Origin: an uncultured Acidobacteriota bacterium
GTDB taxonomy: Bacteria > Acidobacteriota > Blastocatellia > Pyrinomonadales > Pyrinomonadaceae
Direction: 5' to 3'
DNA length: 64,000 bases
Assembly (NCBI GenBank): GCA_937871585.1
Contig: CALMPJ010000192.1
Span: forward strand, 1-64,000
Shown piece after piece: positions 42,948 to 50,606 of the stretch. The position numbers and the translations under genes are program-made. The notes below the pieces were generated by a model. It was not told the origin of the DNA. It did not search any database and worked only from the letters and a program-made list of their open reading frames with translations. Each line of letters begins with the position of its first letter. Positions within the stretch are counted from its first letter, which is position 1.

Positions 42948-44684
42948 ATGAGCGTTATCAATAGAGCAGCTGTTCTCTTCGCCGTCGCGGGATTATTGTG
43001 TCAGTCGCTGTCCGGGCAGATGACAGATGTTGCGAACTACAACGACCCGCCGTCCCGCGTTCGGGGAATGATCGAGCGATTCGGCGCTGACTATGGCATA
43101 CTGGACCGTTTCAATTCGGCGGCGTTTTCGGAGCGGCGTTCGGAGGTTTTGCGAAAACTTTACGCTGACAATCTAGCCGCTCTCGGCTCGCTCGATTTTG
43201 ACAAACTGAATCACGACGAGCAGATCGACACGATATTGTTTCGCAATTATCTTGAGCACGAGGTGAGAGAGCAGGTTCGAGCCGACAAACAGATCGACGA
43301 GATCAGGCCGCTAGTGCCTTTCGTCAAGACGATCAGCGACCTCGAAGATTCGCGGCGTCGACTTGAGTCCGCAGATCCGGCGAAGACGGCGGCGTTGTTG
43401 AATGAACTGGCAAGGTCGATCAACGCGTTGGGAAAAACCGACAAGAGTGCTGGCACTCCGAAGACCGTTGCGAATCGAGCCGCACGTGCAGTCGGAAGTT
43501 TGCGCGATACACTCCGGCGTTGGTACGCGTATTACAACGGTTACGATCCGACGTTCACTTGGTGGTGCGAATCGCCGTACAAGGCGGCTGATGATGCACT
43601 CGCAAGGTATCAGTCATTCATCTCGACCAAACTCGTCGGCATCTCGCCGGACGATAGAACTACCATCATCGGCGATCCGATCGGCAGGGAAGCGTTGATT
43701 GAAGAGTTGAAGTACGAGATGATTCCGTACACGCCGGAGGAACTGGTGCAGATCGCGAATAAGGAGTTCGAATGGTGCGTTGCCGAATTCAAGAAAGCGT
43801 CGCGTGAAATGGGCTTTGGCGATGACTATATGAAGGCGATCGAGGCTGTGAAACAGAAATATGTCGAGCCTGGGAAGCAGCCCGAACTTATCAAGAAACT
43901 TGCGTACGAGGCGATCGAATATGTCGAAAAGAACGACCTCGTGACCGTACCGCCGATCGCCCGCGACAACTGGCGAATGGAGATGATGACGCCCGAACGC
44001 CAACTCGTTGCGCCATTTTTCCTTGGCGGTGAAACGATCCTCGTGAGTTATCCGACCGACGGAATGACGCACGAGCAAAAGATGATGTCGCTGCGCGGGA
44101 ACAACCCTCATTTTTCGCGGGCCGTGACACACCACGAACTAATTCCCGGCCACCATCTGCAGGGCTTTATGTCGCAACGGTATCGGCCGTATCGGAATCG
44201 ATTCCGAACACCATTCAACACCGAAGGTTGGGCGTTGTATTGGGAATTCGTGCTTTGGGATCGCGGTTTCACCAAAACGCCTGAGGACAAGATCGGCGCG
44301 TTGTTTTGGCGTTCGCATCGAGCGGCACGCATCATTTTCTCGCTCAACTTCCACCTCGGAAACTGGACGCCTGAGCAGTGCGTCGATCTGCTCGTGAATA
44401 AGGTCGGCCATGAACGTGACAACGCCGTCGCCGAGGTTCGCCGTTCGTTCAGCGGCGATTACGGTCCGCTTTATCAAATGGCATATATGATGGGCGGACT
44501 ACAGTTTCAGCAGCTACACCGCGATCTCGTCGGCTCGAAAAAAATGACCGACCGCCAATTCCACGACGCCATTTTGAAGGAAGGTCCCGTTTCGGTGGAA
44601 ATGATCAGAGCGATATTGACGAAACAAAAGTTGCCCCGCGATTTCAAAACGAACTGGCGATACTACGATCTAGCGGCAAGGTAA
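42948..44684 (+). CDS. DUF885 family secreted protein (putative metallopeptidase)
   Basis: 578 residues with a signal peptide. It matches DUF885: the H-H-E-L-I-P-G-H-H-L-Q motif at about residue 396-406, P-F-N-T-E-G-W-A-L-Y-W-E with a glutamate downstream, and a C-terminal M-M-G-G-L-Q-F. The HxxxGHH-plus-Glu layout is that of a gluzincin-like metallopeptidase, and several DUF885 proteins are thought to be peptidases. The substrate is not known. It should act outside the cytosol. It is followed 19 bp later by the phosphodiesterase-TPR-sulfotransferase fusion. Confidence 0.85.
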   Translation: MSVINRAAVLFAVAGLLCQSLSGQMTDVANYNDPPSRVRGMIERFGADYGILDRFNSAAFSERRSEVLRKLYADNLAALGSLDFDKLNHDEQIDTILFRNYLEHEVREQVRADKQIDEIRPLVPFVKTISDLEDSRRRLESADPAKTAALLNELARSINALGKTDKSAGTPKTVANRAARAVGSLRDTLRRWYAYYNGYDPTFTWWCESPYKAADDALARYQSFISTKLVGISPDDRTTIIGDPIGREALIEELKYEMIPYTPEELVQIANKEFEWCVAEFKKASREMGFGDDYMKAIEAVKQKYVEPGKQPELIKKLAYEAIEYVEKNDLVTVPPIARDNWRMEMMTPERQLVAPFFLGGETILVSYPTDGMTHEQKMMSLRGNNPHFSRAVTHHELIPGHHLQGFMSQRYRPYRNRFRTPFNTEGWALYWEFVLWDRGFTKTPEDKIGALFWRSHRAARIIFSLNFHLGNWTPEQCVDLLVNKVGHERDNAVAEVRRSFSGDYGPLYQMAYMMGGLQFQQLHRDLVGSKKMTDRQFHDAILKEGPVSVEMIRAILTKQKLPRDFKTNWRYYDLAAR

Positions 44685-44703
44685 ATCGCATTCTTATTAA
44701 CAT

Positions 44704-47241
44704 ATGTCCAAAGTTTTGCTAATTGGCTGGGATGCAGCCGACTGGAAGGTTATAAATCCGTTGATGGACGCCGGGCTAATGCCTTCGCTTCAGGGTTTTA
44801 TCGAACAAGGTGTAATGGGAAAGCTGGCAACGCTCGATCCCGTTTTGTCGCCTATGTTGTGGACGAGTATTGCGACCGGAAAGCGGCCTTACAAACACGG
44901 AATTCACGGTTTTACCGAACCCGATCCAAGCCGCAAAAGCGTTCGGCCGATATTCAATACAAATCGTACTTGCAAGGCCGTTTGGAATATCCTCAATCAA
45001 GAAAATAAGAAATGTCACGTCGTTGGTTGGTGGCCGTCGCATCCTGCCGAGCCGATCAACGGGACGATGGTCTCAAATTTCTTTCAGCGGCCGGCGATGC
45101 GAAGCGACAAGCCGTGGACGCTGCCAAAAGGGACTGTTCATCCCGAGGAGAAGACCGATCTTTTCGCAAAAATGCGGGTTCATCCAAACGAACTCACGGC
45201 AGCGCACATTTTTCCGTTCGTCGCTAACCTCGAAAAGGTCGATCAGATCAACGATCCGCGACTCAGTATCGTCACGTCAAATCTCGCGGCAACCGCAACG
45301 TTGCATTGTGCCGCGACATACATTCTTGAGCACGAAGATTGGGACTTTACGGCTGTCTATTTTGATGCGATCGACCATCTTTGCCACGGATTTATGAAGT
45401 TTTATCCGCCGCGAAGACCGCATATTCCGATCCAGGATTTTGAACTGTATAGCGAAGTTGTAAATGCTGTTTATCGTTTTCACGATATGATGCTCGGTCG
45501 ATATTTGGAACTGATCGATGATGACACTACGGTCATTATTGTCAGCGATCACGGCTTTCATCCGGGAGATAATCGTCCGGAACATCTTCCAAAAGAGCCA
45601 ACGGCTCCCGCGATCGAACACAGTCCGTATGGCATGATCGCGATGAAAGGGCCGGGAATTAAGAAAGACGAGCTGATCTTTGGCGCGAGTTTGCTCGACG
45701 TGACGCCGACGCTTTTGCACATTTTCGATCTTCCATCAGCGAACGACATGGACGGCAAGGTTCTGATCAACGCATTCGAAGATGCCCGAACTAAACAGCC
45801 GATCGACAGTTGGGAGCTTGTCGAAGGCAACGACGGTAGACATAAGTCCGATGCCGCCATCAGTGCTGAAGACATGGACGCTGAACTGCGCCAGCTGATC
45901 GAACTCGGTTATGTCGACGATCCGGGCGACGACGTTGATGCCGCGATCAAACTTACGTTGGACGAGAACAACTATCATCTCGCAAGAGCCTATATCAACG
46001 GCCAAAAATGGGACGAGGGAATCAAGCTGCTCGAGGCTTTGCACGCGGAAAATCCCGACGTTCTGCGATTTGCGAGTCATCTGGCAAATGCTTACCAATT
46101 TGTCGGAAAGTTCAAGCAGGCACGAAAGGTAGTGAACCACATCCGCGAGATCCTCGACCGGGAAAGTCCGCAGGTCGATCTGTTGGAAGGCACACTTCTC
46201 CTATCTGAACAGCGTCCGTTAAAGGCGCTTGAGCTTTTCAAAAAGGTAGAGGCCGAGGCCGGCGACCAGCCGCAATTGCGCCTTAAACTGGCGAATGCCT
46301 ATTTCCAGCTAAACAAGTTCGAGGATGCCGAAAAGCTGCTTTTGAGTGTGATCGACGCCGACGAAGAAGAAGTCGGGGCGTGGTATTTGATCGGGCTGTG
46401 CTATTTCAATCTCGGCAATTACGAGCTTGCGATCGAGCACTTGCTCCAAGCAATTGGGCTTCAATATTTTCAGCCGGTCGCCCACTATTATTTGGCCGAA
46501 TCGCTCTTGTTGCTCGAAAAATACGAAGAATCCGCAACGGCGTACGAGGTTTGTCTGCGGCTGGCTCCGAAGATGAATTACGCTCGGAAACGTCTTATCA
46601 CTATTTACGAACAGTATTTGAATCAACCGGAAAAAGCCGATCAGTTCCGCGAGGACTTTGATCGTGCCTACAAAGGTAAATTGGTCATCGTCAGCGGATT
46701 GCCGCGTAGCGGTACATCGATGATGATGCAGATGTTGACGAGCGGCGGTATCGAGGCGTTTACCGACGACGAACGTAAGCCTGATGAAAACAATCAAAAA
46801 GGCTACTTCGAACATGAAGCAGTCAAGAATCTCGCCAAAAACAAAGATTGGCTTCCGGAAGCGAATGGTAAGGCAGTAAAGGTAATCGCACAGTTAATAC
46901 CTCATTTGCCACTGAATTATCGGTACAAAGTAATATTTATGGAACGCGATATTTCAGAGGTGCTTAGTTCGCAGCATAAGATGCTTGGCCGAATGGGCAA
47001 AGAGAGTGAGTCGAATTCAAGTCTTAAGGATTCTTATGAAACAAGCGTTCAAGATGTCAAAGACTGGATCGCAGATCAGCGGAATTTCGATGTAATCTAC
47101 GTCGATTATGCTTCGGTGATCGAAGATCCTTTGCGACAGTCGGAACGAATAAATGAGTTTATCGGAGGAAACTTGGACGTGACGCGTATGAAAGACGCGG
47201 TCGATGCCGGAATGCGACGCGAACGTTCTACCGTTGTCTGA
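44704..47241 (+). CDS. three-part fusion: alkaline-phosphatase-fold phosphodiesterase, TPR, sulfotransferase
   Basis: 845 residues. Residues 1-370: alkaline-phosphatase superfamily (nucleotide pyrophosphatase/phosphodiesterase-like). Metal Asp in I-G-W-D-A-A-D, likely nucleophile T54 in M-L-W-T-S-I-A-T-G, then Y-F-D-A-I-D-H-L-C-H and I-V-S-D-H-G-F-H. About 385-640: TPR-like helices (A-R-A-Y-I-N-G-Q-K-W-D-E-G; G-A-W-Y-L-I-G-L-C-Y-F-N-L-G). About 655-845: sulfotransferase with the 5'-phosphosulfate loop L-P-R-S-G-T-S-M-M and the 3'-phosphate site F-M-E-R-D-I-S-E-V-L-S-S. No signal peptide. It would need PAPS, which the APS kinase at 48546 could supply. This three-part order is unusual. Confidence 0.85.
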   Translation: MSKVLLIGWDAADWKVINPLMDAGLMPSLQGFIEQGVMGKLATLDPVLSPMLWTSIATGKRPYKHGIHGFTEPDPSRKSVRPIFNTNRTCKAVWNILNQENKKCHVVGWWPSHPAEPINGTMVSNFFQRPAMRSDKPWTLPKGTVHPEEKTDLFAKMRVHPNELTAAHIFPFVANLEKVDQINDPRLSIVTSNLAATATLHCAATYILEHEDWDFTAVYFDAIDHLCHGFMKFYPPRRPHIPIQDFELYSEVVNAVYRFHDMMLGRYLELIDDDTTVIIVSDHGFHPGDNRPEHLPKEPTAPAIEHSPYGMIAMKGPGIKKDELIFGASLLDVTPTLLHIFDLPSANDMDGKVLINAFEDARTKQPIDSWELVEGNDGRHKSDAAISAEDMDAELRQLIELGYVDDPGDDVDAAIKLTLDENNYHLARAYINGQKWDEGIKLLEALHAENPDVLRFASHLANAYQFVGKFKQARKVVNHIREILDRESPQVDLLEGTLLLSEQRPLKALELFKKVEAEAGDQPQLRLKLANAYFQLNKFEDAEKLLLSVIDADEEEVGAWYLIGLCYFNLGNYELAIEHLLQAIGLQYFQPVAHYYLAESLLLLEKYEESATAYEVCLRLAPKMNYARKRLITIYEQYLNQPEKADQFREDFDRAYKGKLVIVSGLPRSGTSMMMQMLTSGGIEAFTDDERKPDENNQKGYFEHEAVKNLAKNKDWLPEANGKAVKVIAQLIPHLPLNYRYKVIFMERDISEVLSSQHKMLGRMGKESESNSSLKDSYETSVQDVKDWIADQRNFDVIYVDYASVIEDPLRQSERINEFIGGNLDVTRMKDAVDAGMRRERSTVV

Positions 47242-47353
47242 CAAATATAAATTGCAGATACAACGATCCCGTGGTAAAGTTAGTCAAATTCGACACGATT
47301 GCAATTTTTTGAGAACTTTCCCGAGTTTAGGAGGCTCGTAGTAAAACCGCTTT

Positions 47354-48271
47354 ATGAGATTGAAACAAACAAAGAAAGTAGCGACCAATAAGTTGGACGA
47401 TTATCTTAAGCTATCACGTTCTGTGGTTTCGAAACCCGTCCCTCATGTGGACAAAGTCGTCGGTGCTTCGATGGCGTTGGCTCTGTTTGGCGCACTGCAA
47501 ACCGTTGAGGCTCAGATGGTTTATTCGGGCCCTCAAAATGTTCCTTGCAATCTAACTGTGGCCAATCAGCGGTGCTATGCAAACATCGATCTCGCGGGTG
47601 GAAATGATTTTGAGATCACTCGAAATGTTGTTGCTGCTCAGATCTTTGTTCAGGTCGATGAAGTGCCGGGCGGTGGTTTTGAGATAAACGGGTTTAATGC
47701 GCAATTTGCGGGAGGTTATGTATATCCGTATGCTTTGGCTGCCGGAGCCTTGATCGGCCCGGCCAGCCCTTGGTTCACTCAGGCCGGCCAGGCGAACAGC
47801 CTTTCGGACAACGGCTTTTATCCTAATCACAAATGGGAATCCTTGCCGAATGGAACGACAAGATTTCTCGGGATTCGCGGTACTATCGGCGGCCAGACCA
47901 AGTATGGTTGGATCCGCTTGACCAAAAATGGCTTTAGCAATTACACCATCGTCGACTGGGCGTATAACAATACGACAAATGGTGCGGTTTTGGCAGGCAA
48001 TGGTGTCGCAACTTCTGCCGGCGTCTCGGTGAGCGGACGCGTACTTACCTCAGACGGGCGTGGTCTGAGAAATGCGGTCGTTACGTTGACCGATGTAAAC
48101 GGAAATGTCCGTACGGCTCGAACCTCGGCGTTTGGCTATTACCAAATTGACGAAATTCCCACAGGTCAAACAGTCGTGGTCGGAGTTCAAAGCAAGCTGT
48201 ACCAGTTTGCGCCCCGAACATTGACGGTCGGCGATGCAATTACTGATCTTGATTTTATAGGATCAAACTAG
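47354..48271 (+). CDS. secreted protein with carboxypeptidase-regulatory-like C-terminus
   Basis: 305 residues. An unusual N-terminus: about 35 basic residues before the hydrophobic core (V-V-G-A-S-M-A-L-A-L-F-G-A-L), ending V-E-A-Q. Residues about 55-215 are a beta-rich region (W-E-S-L-P-N-G-T-T-R-F-L-G-I-R, then Y-G-W-I-R-L-T-K-N-G) of a type seen in surface proteins with C-terminal anchors. The last 85 residues (V-S-V-S-G-R-V-L-T-S-D-G-R-G) are a CarboxypepD_reg-like domain similar to that ending the 1260-residue protein at 13513. It should be exported; ligand unknown. A terminator follows. Confidence 0.8.
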   Translation: MRLKQTKKVATNKLDDYLKLSRSVVSKPVPHVDKVVGASMALALFGALQTVEAQMVYSGPQNVPCNLTVANQRCYANIDLAGGNDFEITRNVVAAQIFVQVDEVPGGGFEINGFNAQFAGGYVYPYALAAGALIGPASPWFTQAGQANSLSDNGFYPNHKWESLPNGTTRFLGIRGTIGGQTKYGWIRLTKNGFSNYTIVDWAYNNTTNGAVLAGNGVATSAGVSVSGRVLTSDGRGLRNAVVTLTDVNGNVRTARTSAFGYYQIDEIPTGQTVVVGVQSKLYQFAPRTLTVGDAITDLDFIGSN

Positions 48272-48301
48272 TTCGCATCCTTTGTATCTTAGTTTATGAC
48301 T

Positions 48302-48330
48302 GGCAGCAGAAATGCTGCCTTACTTTTTTG
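48302..48330 (+). terminator. terminator after the surface-protein gene
   Basis: ggcagca-gaaa-tgctgcc: a 7-bp stem closed by a GNRA loop, then ttacttttttg. Confidence 0.85.
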
Positions 48331-48334
48331 AGCT

Positions 48335-48532
48335 ATGGGATTACCTGATCAAAACGACGATGTGATCGACGACGAGATCTCAACCGAGCAGCCGCTCGTC
48401 ACCATTGACGGCGAACCTTATGAGATCACCGAGGAAGGTTCGCTAGGGCTGCTGGCGATGGGCTACGTCGGCGTTATGCATTGGCGTAACGAACGGCAGA
48501 GGATCGAACAGTCACGTAGAGACAATTCGTAA
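48335..48532 (+). CDS. 65-residue acidic hypothetical protein
   Basis: 65 residues, strongly acidic at the N-terminus (D-Q-N-D-D-V-I-D-D-E), then P-L-V-T-I-D-G-E-P-Y-E-I-T-E-E-G-S-L-G-L-L-A-M-G-Y-V-G-V, ending basic. No domain recognised. The ATG lies right after the T-run of the terminator, so a separate promoter or read-through is needed; none is clear. It precedes the APS kinase fusion by 13 bp and may be co-transcribed with it. Confidence 0.6.
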   Translation: MGLPDQNDDVIDDEISTEQPLVTIDGEPYEITEEGSLGLLAMGYVGVMHWRNERQRIEQSRRDNS

Positions 48533-48545
48533 TCCATCTTTCTTT

Positions 48546-49484
48546 ATGATCCTCATTCAACTCACCGGACTTTCAGGTTCCGGAAAAACAACCATCGCAA
48601 ACAATGTCCGCGACGAACTGGTCAGCCTCGGCTACAAGGTCGAAGTGATAGACGGCGACGAATATCGCAAGGCCTTGTGCAAGGATCTCGGGTTCTCGCG
48701 CGAAGATCGGCTTGAGAACATTCGCAGATTGGGCTTTGTCGGTCAGACGCTTGCGAAAAACGGTGTGATCGTTATCTTGGCAGCGATCAATCCTTACGAA
48801 GCGGCTCGGCAAGCGATCAAAGAAACTTCAAGTATCGTCCGAACGGTTTGGATCGACTGTGACCTCGAAACGTTGATAGCACGTGATGTAAAAGGCCTAT
48901 ACAAACGTGCACTATTGCCCAAGTCCGATCCCGACAGATTGCCAAATCTCACGGGAGTCAACGATCCGTATGATGTTCCTGAAAATGCAGATCTCGTTAT
49001 CAAAACAAACGAGGAGTCGGTTGAAGAATCATCCGAGCGGCTGCTAAACTTTGTCCTGGCAAATATCCAAATAGAAAAGAGTGAGCCTGTTCGCCGAGCC
49101 ATGTTTGTTGGCCGTTGGCAGCCGTTTCACAACGGACATCAATGGTTGATAGCTCAAAAGTTAGACAAAGGTGTACCGGTATTGATCGCAGTTCGAGACG
49201 TAGTGCCGGACGAGAGAAACCCGCTTACAACTAGGCAGACCGTCGCTATCCTCAAGAATGCTTACGAAGGCAAAGACGTCGAGATCATAGTTATTCCGGA
49301 CATCGAAAGTGTGAATTTTGGCCGCGATGTTGGTTATGAGATCAACGAGTTCGTGCCGCCTGACGATATCAAAACGATCTCGGCAACCGAAATTAGAGAA
49401 AGCATTAACAGCGGCTCGGACGACTGGAAAGGCAAGATCGACGAGCGAAATCAGCATCTTATCGCTAAATATTTAGGATCTTGA
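48546..49484 (+). CDS. APS kinase (CysC) fused to an NMN-adenylyltransferase-like domain
   Basis: 312 residues. Residues 1-175 are an adenylylsulfate kinase: P-loop G-L-S-G-S-G-K-T-T (8-16), V-I-D-G-D-E-Y-R, F-S-R-E-D-R-L-E-N-I-R-R and D-V-K-G-L-Y-K-R-A, all classic CysC marks. It should make PAPS from APS and ATP. Residues about 180-312 are a HIGH-type nucleotidyltransferase: V-G-R-W-Q-P-F-H-N-G-H-Q-W near 183-195 and I-S-A-T-E-I-R near 285, closest to NadM/NadR-type NMN adenylyltransferases. ATP sulfurylase belongs to the same superfamily, so a sulfate-activating role for this domain cannot be excluded. It is cytosolic. Confidence 0.87.
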   Translation: MILIQLTGLSGSGKTTIANNVRDELVSLGYKVEVIDGDEYRKALCKDLGFSREDRLENIRRLGFVGQTLAKNGVIVILAAINPYEAARQAIKETSSIVRTVWIDCDLETLIARDVKGLYKRALLPKSDPDRLPNLTGVNDPYDVPENADLVIKTNEESVEESSERLLNFVLANIQIEKSEPVRRAMFVGRWQPFHNGHQWLIAQKLDKGVPVLIAVRDVVPDERNPLTTRQTVAILKNAYEGKDVEIIVIPDIESVNFGRDVGYEINEFVPPDDIKTISATEIRESINSGSDDWKGKIDERNQHLIAKYLGS

Positions 49485-49545
49485 TGTTTGCGGTCTGAGA
49501 GTTTGGTTAACAAAGATACTAGTATTTACGTTTAAAGGCACGACT

Positions 49546-50532
49546 ATGAATTTGAACAAGTTGGCTCTTTCGTCGGTTCTTCTTTTTGCTATTTTTCTTG
49601 CACTACAGACCTCGTCGGTCAATGCTCAGATCGTACTTGAGAGAAATGTTCGTGCCGGAATGCAGTTTCTCGCAGGCGATGCAATGCAGGGACGCGGCAG
49701 CGGGACGCCGTTTGAGCGAATAGCGGCGGAGTATGTCGGTTCGCAGTTCATGCAATTTGGCCTGGAGCCCGCAGGCGAGAAGGGACCCGATGGCAAACTG
49801 ACGTTCGTTCAGTCGATACCAACCAAATCGCGACGAACAGGCGCGGAAGGCACGACTTGGAACGCAATGGGCAAGATCACGGGTTCGGACCCAAAGCTTT
49901 CGGGCGAAGTGATCTTGATCAGTGCCCATCTCGATCATCTTGGCGTTCGAGACAATACTCCCGGCGACGACAAGATCTTCAATGGCGCGGACGATGATGC
50001 ATCGGGAACTGTTGCAGTAATTGAGCTTGCGCGTGCACTTGCCAATGGCAAGAGACCAAAGCGAACAATATACTTCGTTGCATTCGGCTCCGAAGAGGCC
50101 GGAGGCTTCGGTTCGCGTTGGTTCGTCGAAAATATGCCGGTCGCAAAAGAGAAGCTTGTCGCAAATCTTCAATTTGAAATGATCGGCCGTCCCGACTCGA
50201 AGGTAAGGCCCGAAGAACTGTGGCTCACCGGTTTTGAGCGTTCGAACCTCGGACCTGAATTGGCAAAGCGTGGTGCAAAGCTCGTTCAAGATCCGCATCC
50301 TGACCAGAGATTCTTTATGCGTTCGGACAACTATCAGCTCGCTAAGGTTGGCGTAATTGCACACACGGTTTCCAGCTTTGGCCTCCATACTGACTATCAT
50401 AAGTCGTCCGACGAAATTAAGACGATCGACTTCGTACATATGACGCGGTCGATCGATTCTATGGTCAAACCTATTGTTTGGCTCGTAAATTCGAACTTTC
50501 GCCCGGTCTGGAACGAAGGAATGAAGCCATAG
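49546..50532 (+). CDS. M28 family zinc aminopeptidase, secreted
   Basis: 328 residues with a signal peptide ending V-N-A-Q. The two-zinc site is visible: H in I-S-A-H-L-D-H-L-G, D in N-G-A-D-D-D-A-S-G, the E-E of F-G-S-E-E-A-G-G, a later F-E-M-I-G-R and the final H in G-L-H-T-D-Y-H. The lid or PA domain of larger members is missing, so this is the short form. It should release N-terminal residues from peptides in the periplasm or outside. A single gene; its 3' gap contains a promoter for the next gene. Confidence 0.9.
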   Translation: MNLNKLALSSVLLFAIFLALQTSSVNAQIVLERNVRAGMQFLAGDAMQGRGSGTPFERIAAEYVGSQFMQFGLEPAGEKGPDGKLTFVQSIPTKSRRTGAEGTTWNAMGKITGSDPKLSGEVILISAHLDHLGVRDNTPGDDKIFNGADDDASGTVAVIELARALANGKRPKRTIYFVAFGSEEAGGFGSRWFVENMPVAKEKLVANLQFEMIGRPDSKVRPEELWLTGFERSNLGPELAKRGAKLVQDPHPDQRFFMRSDNYQLAKVGVIAHTVSSFGLHTDYHKSSDEIKTIDFVHMTRSIDSMVKPIVWLVNSNFRPVWNEGMKP

Positions 50533-50543
50533 TTCATTTTTCT

Positions 50544-50572
50544 TTGGACTAAAAAATCAAACACGCTAGAAT
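50544..50572 (+). promoter_or_regulatory. promoter of the kinase gene
   Basis: TTGGAC (50544-50549), 17 nt, TAGAAT (50567-50572), 34 bp before the ATG at 50607. Confidence 0.55.
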
Positions 50573-50606
50573 GTAGATTCGATTGAAACGCATCGCCGCG
50601 TTAACG

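Noticed and set aside
49603-50439. A 278-residue open frame on the minus strand
   Set aside because: Antisense to the M28 peptidase, which has a signal peptide and zinc motifs on the plus strand.
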